From CAZTCJ01 sp964612085 (lineage in GTDB: Bacteria; Pseudomonadota; Alphaproteobacteria; JAJFIK01): DNA of 6,251 nt. Both the position numbers and the translations under genes were made by a program. Below are positions 1 through 5,213 of this stretch, one piece after another. The stretch is taken from the NCBI GenBank assembly GCA_964612085.1, contig CAZTCJ010000142.1:1-6251 (forward strand), in the 5' to 3' direction. Every line of letters begins with the position of its first letter. Within the stretch, counting starts at the first letter, position 1. The notes beneath the pieces are model-generated. The model made no database searches, had not been told where the DNA came from, and saw nothing but the letters and a program-made list of their open reading frames with translations.

Positions 1-49
1 TCCAAACAATCGAAACAACAATATCGGTTTTCGTGTTGTTGTTTCGTCC
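1..49 (+). repeat. Variable repeat VR1 (partial, 3' part)
   Basis: These 49 bases are identical to TR positions 272-320, including all 13 adenines that can be compared. Identity stops at base 50, where TR has A and this copy has C. The 5' part of the repeat is cut off by the window edge. The last 26 bases contain no adenine and act as the likely initiation-of-mutagenic-homing region. Confidence 0.93.
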
Positions 50-67
50 CCATCATCTGGCGGCTGA
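1..67 (+). CDS. C-terminal end of a first DGR target protein (partial)
   Basis: Only the last 21 codons are visible, read from position 2 to a TGA at 65-67. The peptide contains the NNRNNNIGFR stretch followed by VVVSS, the typical end of a formylglycine-generating-enzyme / C-type-lectin-fold DGR target. It matches the end of the complete target at 2125-4833 except for the final few residues (SSGG here, SPGR there). The start and all upstream domains lie outside the window, so whether it also carries TIR or STAND domains cannot be told. It is oriented with the TR and the reverse transcriptase, the classical target-TR-RT order, so it may be the original target of the cassette. Confidence 0.88.
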   Translation, partial: PNNRNNNIGFRVVVSSPSSGG

Positions 68-73
68 ATCCTG

Positions 74-95
74 GGGCGCCGCGCAGGCGGCGCCC
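74..95 (+). other. DGR target hairpin downstream of VR1
   Basis: A 9-bp perfect stem (GGGCGCCGC / GCGGCGCCC) closes a 4-nt loop GCAG, starting 24 bases after the end of VR1 and just after the stop codon. Short GC hairpins with 4-nt loops downstream of the VR are known to promote target recognition in retrohoming. The same stem arms recur after VR2 (2098-2117), which supports function over chance. It is not followed by a T-run; the separate terminator lies just beyond. Confidence 0.8.
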
Positions 96-97
96 AG

Positions 98-127
98 ACG
101 GCGCGGTACGCGCCGTTTTTTTATTTT
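98..127 (+). terminator. Intrinsic terminator of target gene 1
   Basis: An 8-bp stem ACGGCGCG / CGCGCCGT with a 3-nt loop (GTA) runs directly into seven T residues (116-122) and then ATTTT. It should end the target-1 transcript before the TR, so TR RNA probably needs its own promoter or depends on read-through. A near copy of this stem follows target gene 2 at 2071-2096. Confidence 0.85.
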
Positions 128-157
128 GGCACGGGAGAAGGTTTGATAAACTTATTA

Positions 158-177
158 AGCCTGTCCACGGACAGGCT
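158..177. repeat. Inverted repeat upstream of the TR
   Basis: AGCCTGTCC and GGACAGGCT form a 9-bp perfect inverted repeat with 2 bases between (or an 8-bp stem with a CACG loop). It ends 21 bases before the TR. It lacks a T-run on the + strand. It could be a 5' structure of the TR RNA, an operator, or a weak stop for minus-strand transcripts arriving from avd; the sequence does not decide among these. Confidence 0.55.
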
Positions 178-198
178 GGGTCGCCTGGTCAAATGGGT

Positions 199-320
199 CC
201 CGTGTTTTGCGCGGCGGGTCTTGGAACAATAATCAAGACGCCGCGCGGGCGGGCAACCGCAACAGGAACCATCCAAACAATCGAAACAACAATATCGGTT
301 TTCGTGTTGTTGTTTCGTCC
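199..320 (+). repeat. DGR template repeat (TR)
   Basis: This 122-bp segment lies outside any recognisable gene and is perfectly repeated in VR2 (2264-2143, minus) and in the visible part of VR1 (1-49). It holds 30 adenines between 225 and 294, grouped as AAC/AAT triplets that line up with codons in the target frame (11 Asn codons), the usual design that lets adenine mutagenesis yield many residues. The last 26 bases (295-320) have no adenine. Homology to the targets ends sharply on both sides: upstream flanks are unrelated, and at 321 TR has A where both VRs have C. TR RNA should be made from the + strand. I see no convincing promoter just upstream. Confidence 0.93.
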
Positions 321-342
321 ACATCTTTCCGGGTTCTTTCCG

Positions 343-363
343 GCGGTGCAACCGTTGCACCGC
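343..363 (+). other. Hairpin just downstream of the TR
   Basis: GCGGTGCAA (343-351) and TTGCACCGC (355-363) form a 9-bp perfect stem with a CCG loop, starting 22 bases after the TR. It sits almost exactly where the VRs carry their hairpin (24-25 bases after the repeat) but is unrelated in sequence. It is likely a structural part of the TR spacer RNA. It has no T-run, so it does not look like a terminator. Confidence 0.6.
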
Positions 364-449
364 GCCCCTGCCGGAGGCGTCAGTCAGACCGGCCGAGGTC
401 CGGAATTGTCCGTAGACCAAGGTTTGCGGGCCGAGGCAAGGAAGGAAAG

Positions 450-566
450 ATGGCGCAGGCGCGTCCAGCCCGCGCAGCCCTGCAAGGCGGCCGGGCGCAT
501 AAAGAAGAGGGACGTCAGCCGGTTTGTCCCCTGGCGTCCCGCCTATCAAATCAAATGGCGAGATGA
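450..566 (+). CDS. Possible 38-residue small protein in the TR-avd spacer
   Basis: An ATG at 450 is preceded by AAGGAAGG (438-445), a strong Shine-Dalgarno match 4 bases from the start. The frame runs 38 codons to a TGA at 564-566 and stops 5 bases before the avd stop codon on the other strand. The peptide is Arg/Ala/Gln rich with a basic character and no signal peptide or membrane segment. I recognise no family. The ribosome-binding site is better than any near the RT or avd starts, the main argument in favour; against it are the short length and the location in a stretch expected to be structural RNA. Confidence 0.25.
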   Translation: MAQARPARAALQGGRAHKEEGRQPVCPLASRLSNQMAR

Positions 567-571
567 CGTTT

Positions 572-922
572 TCACGGCTTGGCAGTCTTGATCCAGCCGC
601 CGAGCAGCCGGCCAATCTCGCCGACCATTGCGCCTGCATGGGCGTATTGTCCTTCACTGAGCCAGCGCCAGCGATGGGCAAGGCGCAGATAGATGCGCAG
701 GCGGCCCAGCGCGGCATCCGCGTCACGCAGCGCCGCGAGCCGGGCACGGCCCGTGCGCGCTTCGGCGGAAGTCAGCGCTTCCTGGAGATCGAGCGCCGCG
801 TCCATCAGGCGCTGGGTCAGCGTGAACCGGTAGGCGCGCGGAAAGCGTTCGGATTTCGGCAGCAGCCATTCAAGAAGATCGAATGTCCGGGTAAAGATGA
901 CCATGTCCATGGGCAAACTCAT
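572..922 (-). CDS. avd: DGR accessory variability determinant (Avd)
   Basis: This encodes a 116-residue basic helical protein matching the Avd family (four-helix bundle related to proteins encoded in 23S rRNA intervening sequences). Avd forms a ring-like pentamer that binds the DGR reverse transcriptase and template RNA and is needed for cDNA synthesis. Family signs include FTRTFDLLEWLLP near residues 10-22, then ERFPRAYRFTL (residues 25-35), LGRLRIYLRLAH in the third helix, and the C-terminal EIGRLLGGW. Possible starts are ATG at 922, 910 or 904; 910 fits the usual family N terminus and 922 gives a normal length. None has a strong ribosome-binding site. The gene lies antisense to the TR and the reverse transcriptase, which is unusual, and its 5' end meets or overlaps the RT start. 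Its promoter must therefore lie inside RT coding sequence. Confidence 0.9.
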   Translation of the reverse strand: MSLPMDMVIFTRTFDLLEWLLPKSERFPRAYRFTLTQRLMDAALDLQEALTSAEARTGRARLAALRDADAALGRLRIYLRLAHRWRWLSEGQYAHAGAMVGEIGRLLGGWIKTAKP

Positions 923-2063
923 TCTTGTAAAAGAGAGCCGGACAACGATACCGGGACGCACAGGCGCGAGTCCGGCCTTCGCGCGGCTCTGCTCCTGGGA
1001 CAATCTCGTTGCGGCCTGGCGCAAGGCGGCGCGGGGCAAGCGCGGGACCGAAAGTGTTGCGCGGTTTGACTATCGCGCCGAGGAGGGGCTGCTCAAGCTC
1101 CAGGACCAATTGCGCCACGGGACCTATCGGCCCGGCCCTTATGTGCATTTCGAGATCAAGGACCCGAAACGCCGCACGATCAGTGCGATCGGGTTTCCCG
1201 ACCGGATCGTTCAGCATGCTCTGTGTGCGGTGATCGAGCCGCGGTTTGAGCGCCTCTTCGTGACCAACAGTTTCGCCAACCGCCAAGGCAAGGGCACCCA
1301 TCAGGCCATCGACCGGTTCCAGGACTTCGCCGGGCGATATAGCTATGTCCTGCGCGCCGATATCGTCCAACATTTTGCGTCCATCGATCACGAGATTCTG
1401 CTCCCGATCCTCCGCCGTCATATCCCGGAAGCCGACATCATGGCGCTTGTCGCGGCGATCGTAGACAGCGGCAAAGATATTCTGGAGCATGCCTTCCGAT
1501 ATGTGCCGTTTCCGGATGACGATCTATTGTCGATCCTGCGGCCCCGGGGCCTGCCGATCGGCAATCTGACCTCGCAATTCTGGTCGAATTGCTTTCTGCA
1601 CCCCTTCGATCAATTCGTGACGCGGGAACTGGGATGCCGGGCCTATCTGCGCTATGTCGATGACTTCGCCCTGTTCAGCGACAGCAAGCGGGAGCTCTGG
1701 GCGTGGAAATCGGCGATCGTCGAGCGCTTGGCGCGCCTGCGCCTTGTGAGTCACGAAAGCCGGGCCCAGGTCGAGCCCACGGCGACGGGCAGCCCGTGGC
1801 TGGGGCATGTCGTCTATCCCACCCATCGCCGGATCAAGGCTCGCAAGGTTCGGGCGACCCATAAGCGTCTGCGGGCGCGCCTTGCGGCGTATCATGGGGG
1901 CGAGATCAGCTTTGCCGAGCTTGAGGCTTCCATCACGGGGTGGATCGCCCATGTGCGCCATGCCGACACATGGGGTCTTCGAGGCTATGTTCTGGAGACG
2001 CTCATCATCCGGCCAGAGGCGCATCGGCGGGCCGTGGCGTCACAAAAAAGCAAGGTATGCTGA
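897..2063 (+). CDS. DGR reverse transcriptase
   Basis: This 388-residue retron/group II-like reverse transcriptase of the DGR clade copies TR RNA into adenine-mutagenised cDNA together with Avd. Visible motifs in order: FARLCSWDNL (residues 28-37), the typical DGR N terminus; KDPKRRTISAIGFPDRIVQH (88-107); NSFANRQGKGTHQA (124-137); motif A ADIVQHFASID with catalytic D155; GLPIGNLTSQFWSN (218-231), the DGR form of motif B; YVDD (253-256) with D255 and D256; and WLGHVVYPTHRRI (301-313). There is no endonuclease or maturase domain, as expected. All catalytic residues are intact. Starts at 897, 903 and 909 are in frame; the last shares a CCATGG with an avd start. The ribosome-binding site is poor, so translation may depend on a longer upstream transcript that would run antisense across avd. 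The gene converges with target gene 2. Confidence 0.96.
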   Translation: MTMSMGKLILVKESRTTIPGRTGASPAFARLCSWDNLVAAWRKAARGKRGTESVARFDYRAEEGLLKLQDQLRHGTYRPGPYVHFEIKDPKRRTISAIGFPDRIVQHALCAVIEPRFERLFVTNSFANRQGKGTHQAIDRFQDFAGRYSYVLRADIVQHFASIDHEILLPILRRHIPEADIMALVAAIVDSGKDILEHAFRYVPFPDDDLLSILRPRGLPIGNLTSQFWSNCFLHPFDQFVTRELGCRAYLRYVDDFALFSDSKRELWAWKSAIVERLARLRLVSHESRAQVEPTATGSPWLGHVVYPTHRRIKARKVRATHKRLRARLAAYHGGEISFAELEASITGWIAHVRHADTWGLRGYVLETLIIRPEAHRRAVASQKSKVC

Positions 2064-2070
2064 AAAATCG

Positions 2071-2096
2071 AAAAACGGCGCGTCCCGCGCCGTTTT
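2071..2096. terminator. Bidirectional intrinsic terminator between RT and target gene 2
   Basis: An 11-bp stem (2072-2082 with 2086-2096, loop TCC) is flanked by A-run and T-run. Read on the minus strand it ends in TTTTT and then CGATTTTT, a good terminator for the 902-residue target gene. Read on the + strand it ends in TTTT and then GGG, a weaker stop for the RT transcript. Its GC core is nearly the same as the terminator after target gene 1 (98-127). Confidence 0.85.
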
Positions 2097-2097
2097 G

Positions 2098-2117
2098 GGC
2101 GCCGCATGCGCGGCGCC
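2098..2117 (-). other. DGR target hairpin downstream of VR2
   Basis: GGCGCCGC and GCGGCGCC form an 8-bp stem with a 4-nt loop (GCAT in target sense), starting 25 bases after VR2 ends. Both stem arms are identical to those after VR1, and the loop differs at one base. Position and shape fit the retrohoming hairpin of known DGR targets. It sits directly against the terminator stem. Confidence 0.8.
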
Positions 2118-2124
2118 TCAGGGA

Positions 2125-4833
2125 TCAGCGGCCCGGTGATGGGGACGAAACAACAACACGAAAACCGATATTGTTGTTTCGATTGTTTGGATGGTTCCTG
2201 TTGCGGTTGCCCGCCCGCGCGGCGTCTTGATTATTGTTCCAAGACCCGCCGCGCAAAACACGGGCATCGAAATCACGGGAACCGGATTTCGTGACCTCGG
2301 GTTTGTCGATCTTGCCCAGGCACCATTCCCAGACCGTGCCACCCAAGTCGAGGGCGCCGCAACGGGCTGCGCCGCCGGGATACAGGCCCACGGCCGTAGA
2401 CTGACTCAGACGGCTCTCGCGGGTATTGGCGCGCCATGGCTCCTTGCTGGCGTCCCACTCTGCCGCGCCCCAGGGAAAGTCGTTGCCGCCGCCGGCCGCC
2501 TGCTGCCATTCCCACTCATCGGGCAGGCGGGCGTCGAGGCCGGACCGATGGCTTAGCCAGCGGCAGAAGGCCATCGCGTCGAACCAGCTCACATAAACGG
2601 CCGGGTGATTGCCGAAGCGCCCGAAATCATACGTGTCGCCGTCCGGAGTGCGATAAAGGTCATCGCCCCACCAGGCGGCATCGCGCCAGCCGTCCTCCGC
2701 CTCCATGAAGGCGCGGTATTGGGCCACGGTGAGGGGATAGCGGGCGATCCGGAAGGGCTTGACGGTCTTGGTCTTTCGGTCGACCACCTTGGAGCCGATG
2801 ACGGTCGGGTCAGCGGTAATCTCGATCGTGACCGTGCCGCCCTCCACATCGCACCAGGCGATATCGGGCGTTCCGTCAGCATCTACATCGATGCCGGGGC
2901 GTGGATCGCCCAGGATCGCCAGGCGCTCGCCGATCAGCAGGCGGCGCTTGTGATCCGTGGCGCGGTCGTCGATTTCGGCCAGCATCGCCTTGGGATCGGT
3001 GGGCCCGAGAAACGCGCGCTGATCGGCGGGCAGGTCCGTGCCCGTGCCCATCACGGCCACGGCCTCGCGCACCCGCTCATGGGACCACTGAAAGGCCGGG
3101 TCGCGGCTCTTGTCGATCCAGGCAGCGGTTTCCTCGGCGATGCGCGCGCGCAGGGCGGCTTCTTCCTTGTGCTGCTCGATATGGTCCCACAGGGTCGGCC
3201 AATAGGGTATCGGCGCGCCGTCAACGTCCTTCGCCCGGATCAGGGTCTCGTGTATGAGGCTGACCCACTGGCCCTCTTCCGTGGACGTGATGGTGACAAG
3301 GCGCACCGGCCCGCCTGTCAGCCCTTGACCCGGATCGCGAACACCCGCGAGCCGGCTGACCAGCGCGCGGCCGCGTTCGCCGCCCCCTGCAAGGTCCACC
3401 GCCTCGTCGAAGGGCAGGCGGCGCCTCGCATGGCGGTTGCCCTCGGGATCGATCCGGACGAGACGCAGAAGCAGATCGAGCGCCGTGTCGCGCAGCCCGT
3501 CGGCGGCAAGATCGGCGAGCAGGGCATCGGCATTGCGGCTCAGCATGCCCGCGAGGCCGCCAAGCTCCGTGAACAGACGCCCGCTCAGCCGGTTGCCCTC
3601 GCGCCGTTCCCAGAGCGTTGTCAGCGCATTCTCGACGAGGGGCAGGACGCCCGGTTCGTCGCGCGCCTCCGCGACGATAGCCTCGGTGATCTCGCTGACA
3701 TCGAGCCCCGCGAGACGGGCCGGCCCTTCGATCACCTCACGCAACCCGTCCTCACCGATGGGGGCGAGCGTCCAGGGCCGCGCCAGCCGGTTGCGCACCG
3801 CGACGAGCTTTGGCAGGTCGGTGGCGAAGCGGTCGAGAAAGTCCGAGCGCACCGTGGTGATGAGATAAAACGGACAGTCCGGATCCGAGAGAGCCATCGT
3901 CAGTAAGGCATCGACATGCCGGCGCTCCTCCGGTTCGGCGAAGGTGAACAACTCCTCGAACTGGTCGATGGCGAGAAGGGCCGCCGTATCGTCCTGCTTG
4001 CGTTTCCGGAGCCAAAAGCGCAGGGCATTTTCGTCTTTATACAAATCACGGACGGTTTCACCCATATCGGCGTCAAATGCCCGCGCCAGCACCTCGGCGA
4101 GCATCTCCACAGGCCGCGCGCCCGGCATCATGGGACCAACGCGGCGCCAGTGTTCGATGCGGGTCCGGCCCCAGAGCATGCCCTGATCGATCAGGGGTAA
4201 AAGACCCGCCTGCATGAGCGAGGATTTGCCGGAGCCGGAATTGCCGTTGATTTCGAGCCAGCGCACGGGCCGCGCGCCGGGCTGGCGATCGAAACAGGCG
4301 AGTGCGTCCAGCGTTTCCTGTTGACGCCCGAAAAACAGATGGGCCTGATCGACCCGGAAGGCATCGAGCCCGACAAAAGGGCAGCCCTCGAAGCGCACAT
4401 CCGTGTTCGGAACAATGATGCGGGCGCGGATCGTGTCGAGGAAGCCTTCGGGCAATGCGCCCGACCCTTCCCAGGCCGTGGTCTGGAAGAGACGCAGAAA
4501 GGCCGGCATGTCTTCGAGCCTGCTGCCATCCAGCAGGACGGGATAGATCGGCAAGCGGTCCGCATCGTCGTGAGGACCGAAATGGCGGTTCAGCGCCACC
4601 TGTGTCTCGGCGCCGACCCAGCGGCGCACGCCGTCCCGCCCGACCAGCACGACAAAGGCGCGGCAGGCGTCCACCGCGTCCTGGATGGCGTCCATCCAGC
4701 GGTCCCCCTCCTGGATGGCGGTCTTGTCCCAGAATACCCTGAGCCCGGCGCGTTTGAGATGGGCGCGCATCACGGCGGCCGCATCCGGGTCGTTGTGGCT
4801 GTAGCTCAGAAAAACGTCGAATGTATCGCTCAC
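2125..4833 (-). CDS. TIR - nSTAND NTPase - FGE-fold DGR target protein
   Basis: This 902-residue protein has three modules. Residues 1-140 are a TIR domain (DVFLSYSHND at 6-15; RRWVGAE with a candidate NADase glutamate E76). Residues ~150-600 are an nSTAND-type P-loop NTPase: PFVGLDAFR and LFFGR lead in, Walker A is GNSGSGKS (197-204), Walker B is LLAIDQFEEL (286-295), then TTVRSDFLD and GVLPLVENAL. Residues ~690-897 are a formylglycine-generating-enzyme/C-type-lectin-like domain (FRIARYPLTVAQYRAFM, RLPDEWEWQQA, RVLRGGSW). Residues 857-897 are VR2, with the adenine-bearing codons at 866-889. The GTG start is supported by AAGGGGAG six bases upstream and by the TIR domain beginning at once. STAND proteins act as ligand-triggered switches and bacterial TIR domains often consume NAD+ to stop growth; an abortive-type immune role is inference. 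No signal peptide or membrane segment is seen. Confidence 0.95.
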   Translation of the reverse strand: MSDTFDVFLSYSHNDPDAAAVMRAHLKRAGLRVFWDKTAIQEGDRWMDAIQDAVDACRAFVVLVGRDGVRRWVGAETQVALNRHFGPHDDADRLPIYPVLLDGSRLEDMPAFLRLFQTTAWEGSGALPEGFLDTIRARIIVPNTDVRFEGCPFVGLDAFRVDQAHLFFGRQQETLDALACFDRQPGARPVRWLEINGNSGSGKSSLMQAGLLPLIDQGMLWGRTRIEHWRRVGPMMPGARPVEMLAEVLARAFDADMGETVRDLYKDENALRFWLRKRKQDDTAALLAIDQFEELFTFAEPEERRHVDALLTMALSDPDCPFYLITTVRSDFLDRFATDLPKLVAVRNRLARPWTLAPIGEDGLREVIEGPARLAGLDVSEITEAIVAEARDEPGVLPLVENALTTLWERREGNRLSGRLFTELGGLAGMLSRNADALLADLAADGLRDTALDLLLRLVRIDPEGNRHARRRLPFDEAVDLAGGGERGRALVSRLAGVRDPGQGLTGGPVRLVTITSTEEGQWVSLIHETLIRAKDVDGAPIPYWPTLWDHIEQHKEEAALRARIAEETAAWIDKSRDPAFQWSHERVREAVAVMGTGTDLPADQRAFLGPTDPKAMLAEIDDRATDHKRRLLIGERLAILGDPRPGIDVDADGTPDIAWCDVEGGTVTIEITADPTVIGSKVVDRKTKTVKPFRIARYPLTVAQYRAFMEAEDGWRDAAWWGDDLYRTPDGDTYDFGRFGNHPAVYVSWFDAMAFCRWLSHRSGLDARLPDEWEWQQAAGGGNDFPWGAAEWDASKEPWRANTRESRLSQSTAVGLYPGGAARCGALDLGGTVWEWCLGKIDKPEVTKSGSRDFDARVLRGGSWNNNQDAARAGNRNRNHPNNRNNNIGFRVVVSSPSPGR
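2143..2264 (-). repeat. Variable repeat VR2 in the TIR-STAND-FGE gene
   Basis: All 122 bases match the TR (199-320) exactly in the target's sense orientation. It encodes the end of A857 through S897, including 11 Asn codons at 866-868, 876, 878, 880, 883, 884 and 886-888. Thus none of the 30 mutable adenines has changed. The identity ends abruptly on both sides, next to unrelated 5' flank and to a C in place of TR A321. Confidence 0.95.
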
Positions 4834-4839
4834 GCGCGG

Positions 4840-4847
4840 CTCCCCTT
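4840..4847 (-). promoter_or_regulatory. Ribosome-binding site deciding the GTG start of the TIR-STAND gene
   Basis: AAGGGGAG on the minus strand lies six bases before the GTG at 4833. There is no in-frame ATG close by that would fit, and the TIR domain begins within the first residues, so this site fixes the non-ATG start. Confidence 0.75.
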
Positions 4848-4929
4848 GACCGTATCCGTGAGCCCGCTAGCCGGGCATGTCCCACCCTACATCGCGCGGC
4901 GCGGGAGGCCAATGTTCTGGCACGGGGGG

Positions 4930-5114
4930 CTAGGCCCGATCGCTCACCATCTCCGCCACGAGCGCTTCCAGATCGCCCATTCGGCCGTGATAGGCCCCTT
5001 CCATGGCGCGGATGACGCGCGCCCGGTCCGTCAGAGGCGTAGTGGTGATGGGGATGGTGCGGCTGCCCCCTTACGCCGGCCGCGCCGCGTTTGCCCAAGG
5101 GCCTGTTGTGTCAT
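4930..5114 (-). pseudogene. Small frameshifted reading frame upstream of the TIR-STAND gene
   Basis: On the minus strand an ATG at 5114 opens a frame (MTQQALGQTRRGRR...) that soon goes out of coding style and stops. The downstream part, ...TPLTDRARVIRAMEGAYHGR... to a TAG at 4932-4930, looks like a real helical protein end but lies in another frame. Adding one G to the G5 run (CCCCC on +, 5066-5070) would join them into about 61 residues with a basic N terminus. It may be a decayed small gene, a sequencing indel, or slippage at the G-run. An alternative is a 24-residue frame from the ATG at 5004. The stop lies 96 bases before the TIR-STAND start, so it could be co-transcribed. I do not recognise the family. 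Confidence 0.4.
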
Positions 5115-5213
5115 AGCCCTACCACCCATGGCGGCAAGGGCACGTAGGGCCGTACCAAACTGAGCGCAGCGGCAATATGCCGGAACACGGGAGGCTTTTT
5201 TTGCGAAACAAAC

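Larger units (their letters stand above)
321..571 (+). ncRNA. Probable post-TR spacer of the DGR RNA
   Basis: About 250 bases lie between the TR and the avd stop codon with no confident gene. In studied DGRs the RNA just 3' of the TR (spacer) binds the RT-Avd complex and primes cDNA synthesis, so this stretch is the natural candidate. It begins with a strong hairpin (343-363). The exact 3' end of the RNA cannot be seen. A small reading frame with a good ribosome-binding site (450-566) also lies here and is listed separately. Confidence 0.45.
1..4833. mobile_element. Diversity-generating retroelement (DGR) with two target genes
   Basis: The region has every expected DGR part: a template repeat (199-320), two variable repeats (1-49 on +, 2143-2264 on minus), an Avd accessory gene (922-572), a DGR-type reverse transcriptase (897-2063) and a complete target gene (4833-2125). 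Each VR is followed by a GC hairpin with an 8-bp core stem and a 4-nt loop, as in well-studied DGRs. DGRs diversify target genes by adenine-specific mutagenic retrohoming and are not themselves transposing elements; the type label only means retroelement. The left boundary lies outside the window because target gene 1 is truncated. The order is unusual: target 1 (+), TR (+), avd (minus), RT (+), target 2 (minus). Confidence 0.95.
4834..5213. other. Upstream region of the TIR-STAND gene
   Basis: Apart from the small frameshifted frame at 4930-5114, I see no complete gene here. There is a small GC inverted repeat at 4862-4876 (GCCCG / CGGGC, 5-base loop) between that frame and the TIR-STAND start. 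A T7 run at 5196-5202 on the + strand follows a GC-rich stretch without a convincing stem. Between 5115 and 5213 there is room for a minus-strand promoter, but no clear -35/-10 pair can be named. Confidence 0.4.

Noticed and set aside
141..170. Sigma-70 promoter for TR RNA (TTGATA at 143-148)
   Set aside because: No acceptable -10 box lies 16-18 bases downstream, where the inverted repeat begins. The TR promoter remains unassigned.
193..591. + strand frames beginning at or in the TR
   Set aside because: They read the TR and spacer as protein. The TR is non-coding in DGRs, and these frames have no ribosome-binding site at their starts.
121..747. Minus-strand frame of 208 codons crossing the TR and the end of avd
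   Set aside because: It overlaps avd in another frame and runs through the TR in antisense; its composition is not protein-like.
897..2063. Reverse transcriptase as a group II intron or retron protein
   Set aside because: There is no maturase or endonuclease domain, intron boundary or msr/msd structure. The SQ-containing motif B and the adjacent TR, VR and Avd mark it as a DGR enzyme.
1..2264. CRISPR-like or transposon terminal repeats
   Set aside because: The three copies are one TR and two VRs in different orientations, with no regular spacers, no transposase and no target-site duplication.
2605..3906. Long open frame on the + strand (433 codons)
   Set aside because: It lies wholly opposite the TIR-STAND-FGE gene, whose domains are clear. 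High GC content keeps stop codons rare in the opposite frame, and the peptide resembles no family.
4073..5098. Long minus-strand frame of 341 codons overlapping the TIR-STAND start
   Set aside because: It is Arg/Gly/Ala rich, has no recognisable domain, and overlaps the real gene in a shifted frame. Only its far upstream part touches the small frameshifted gene.
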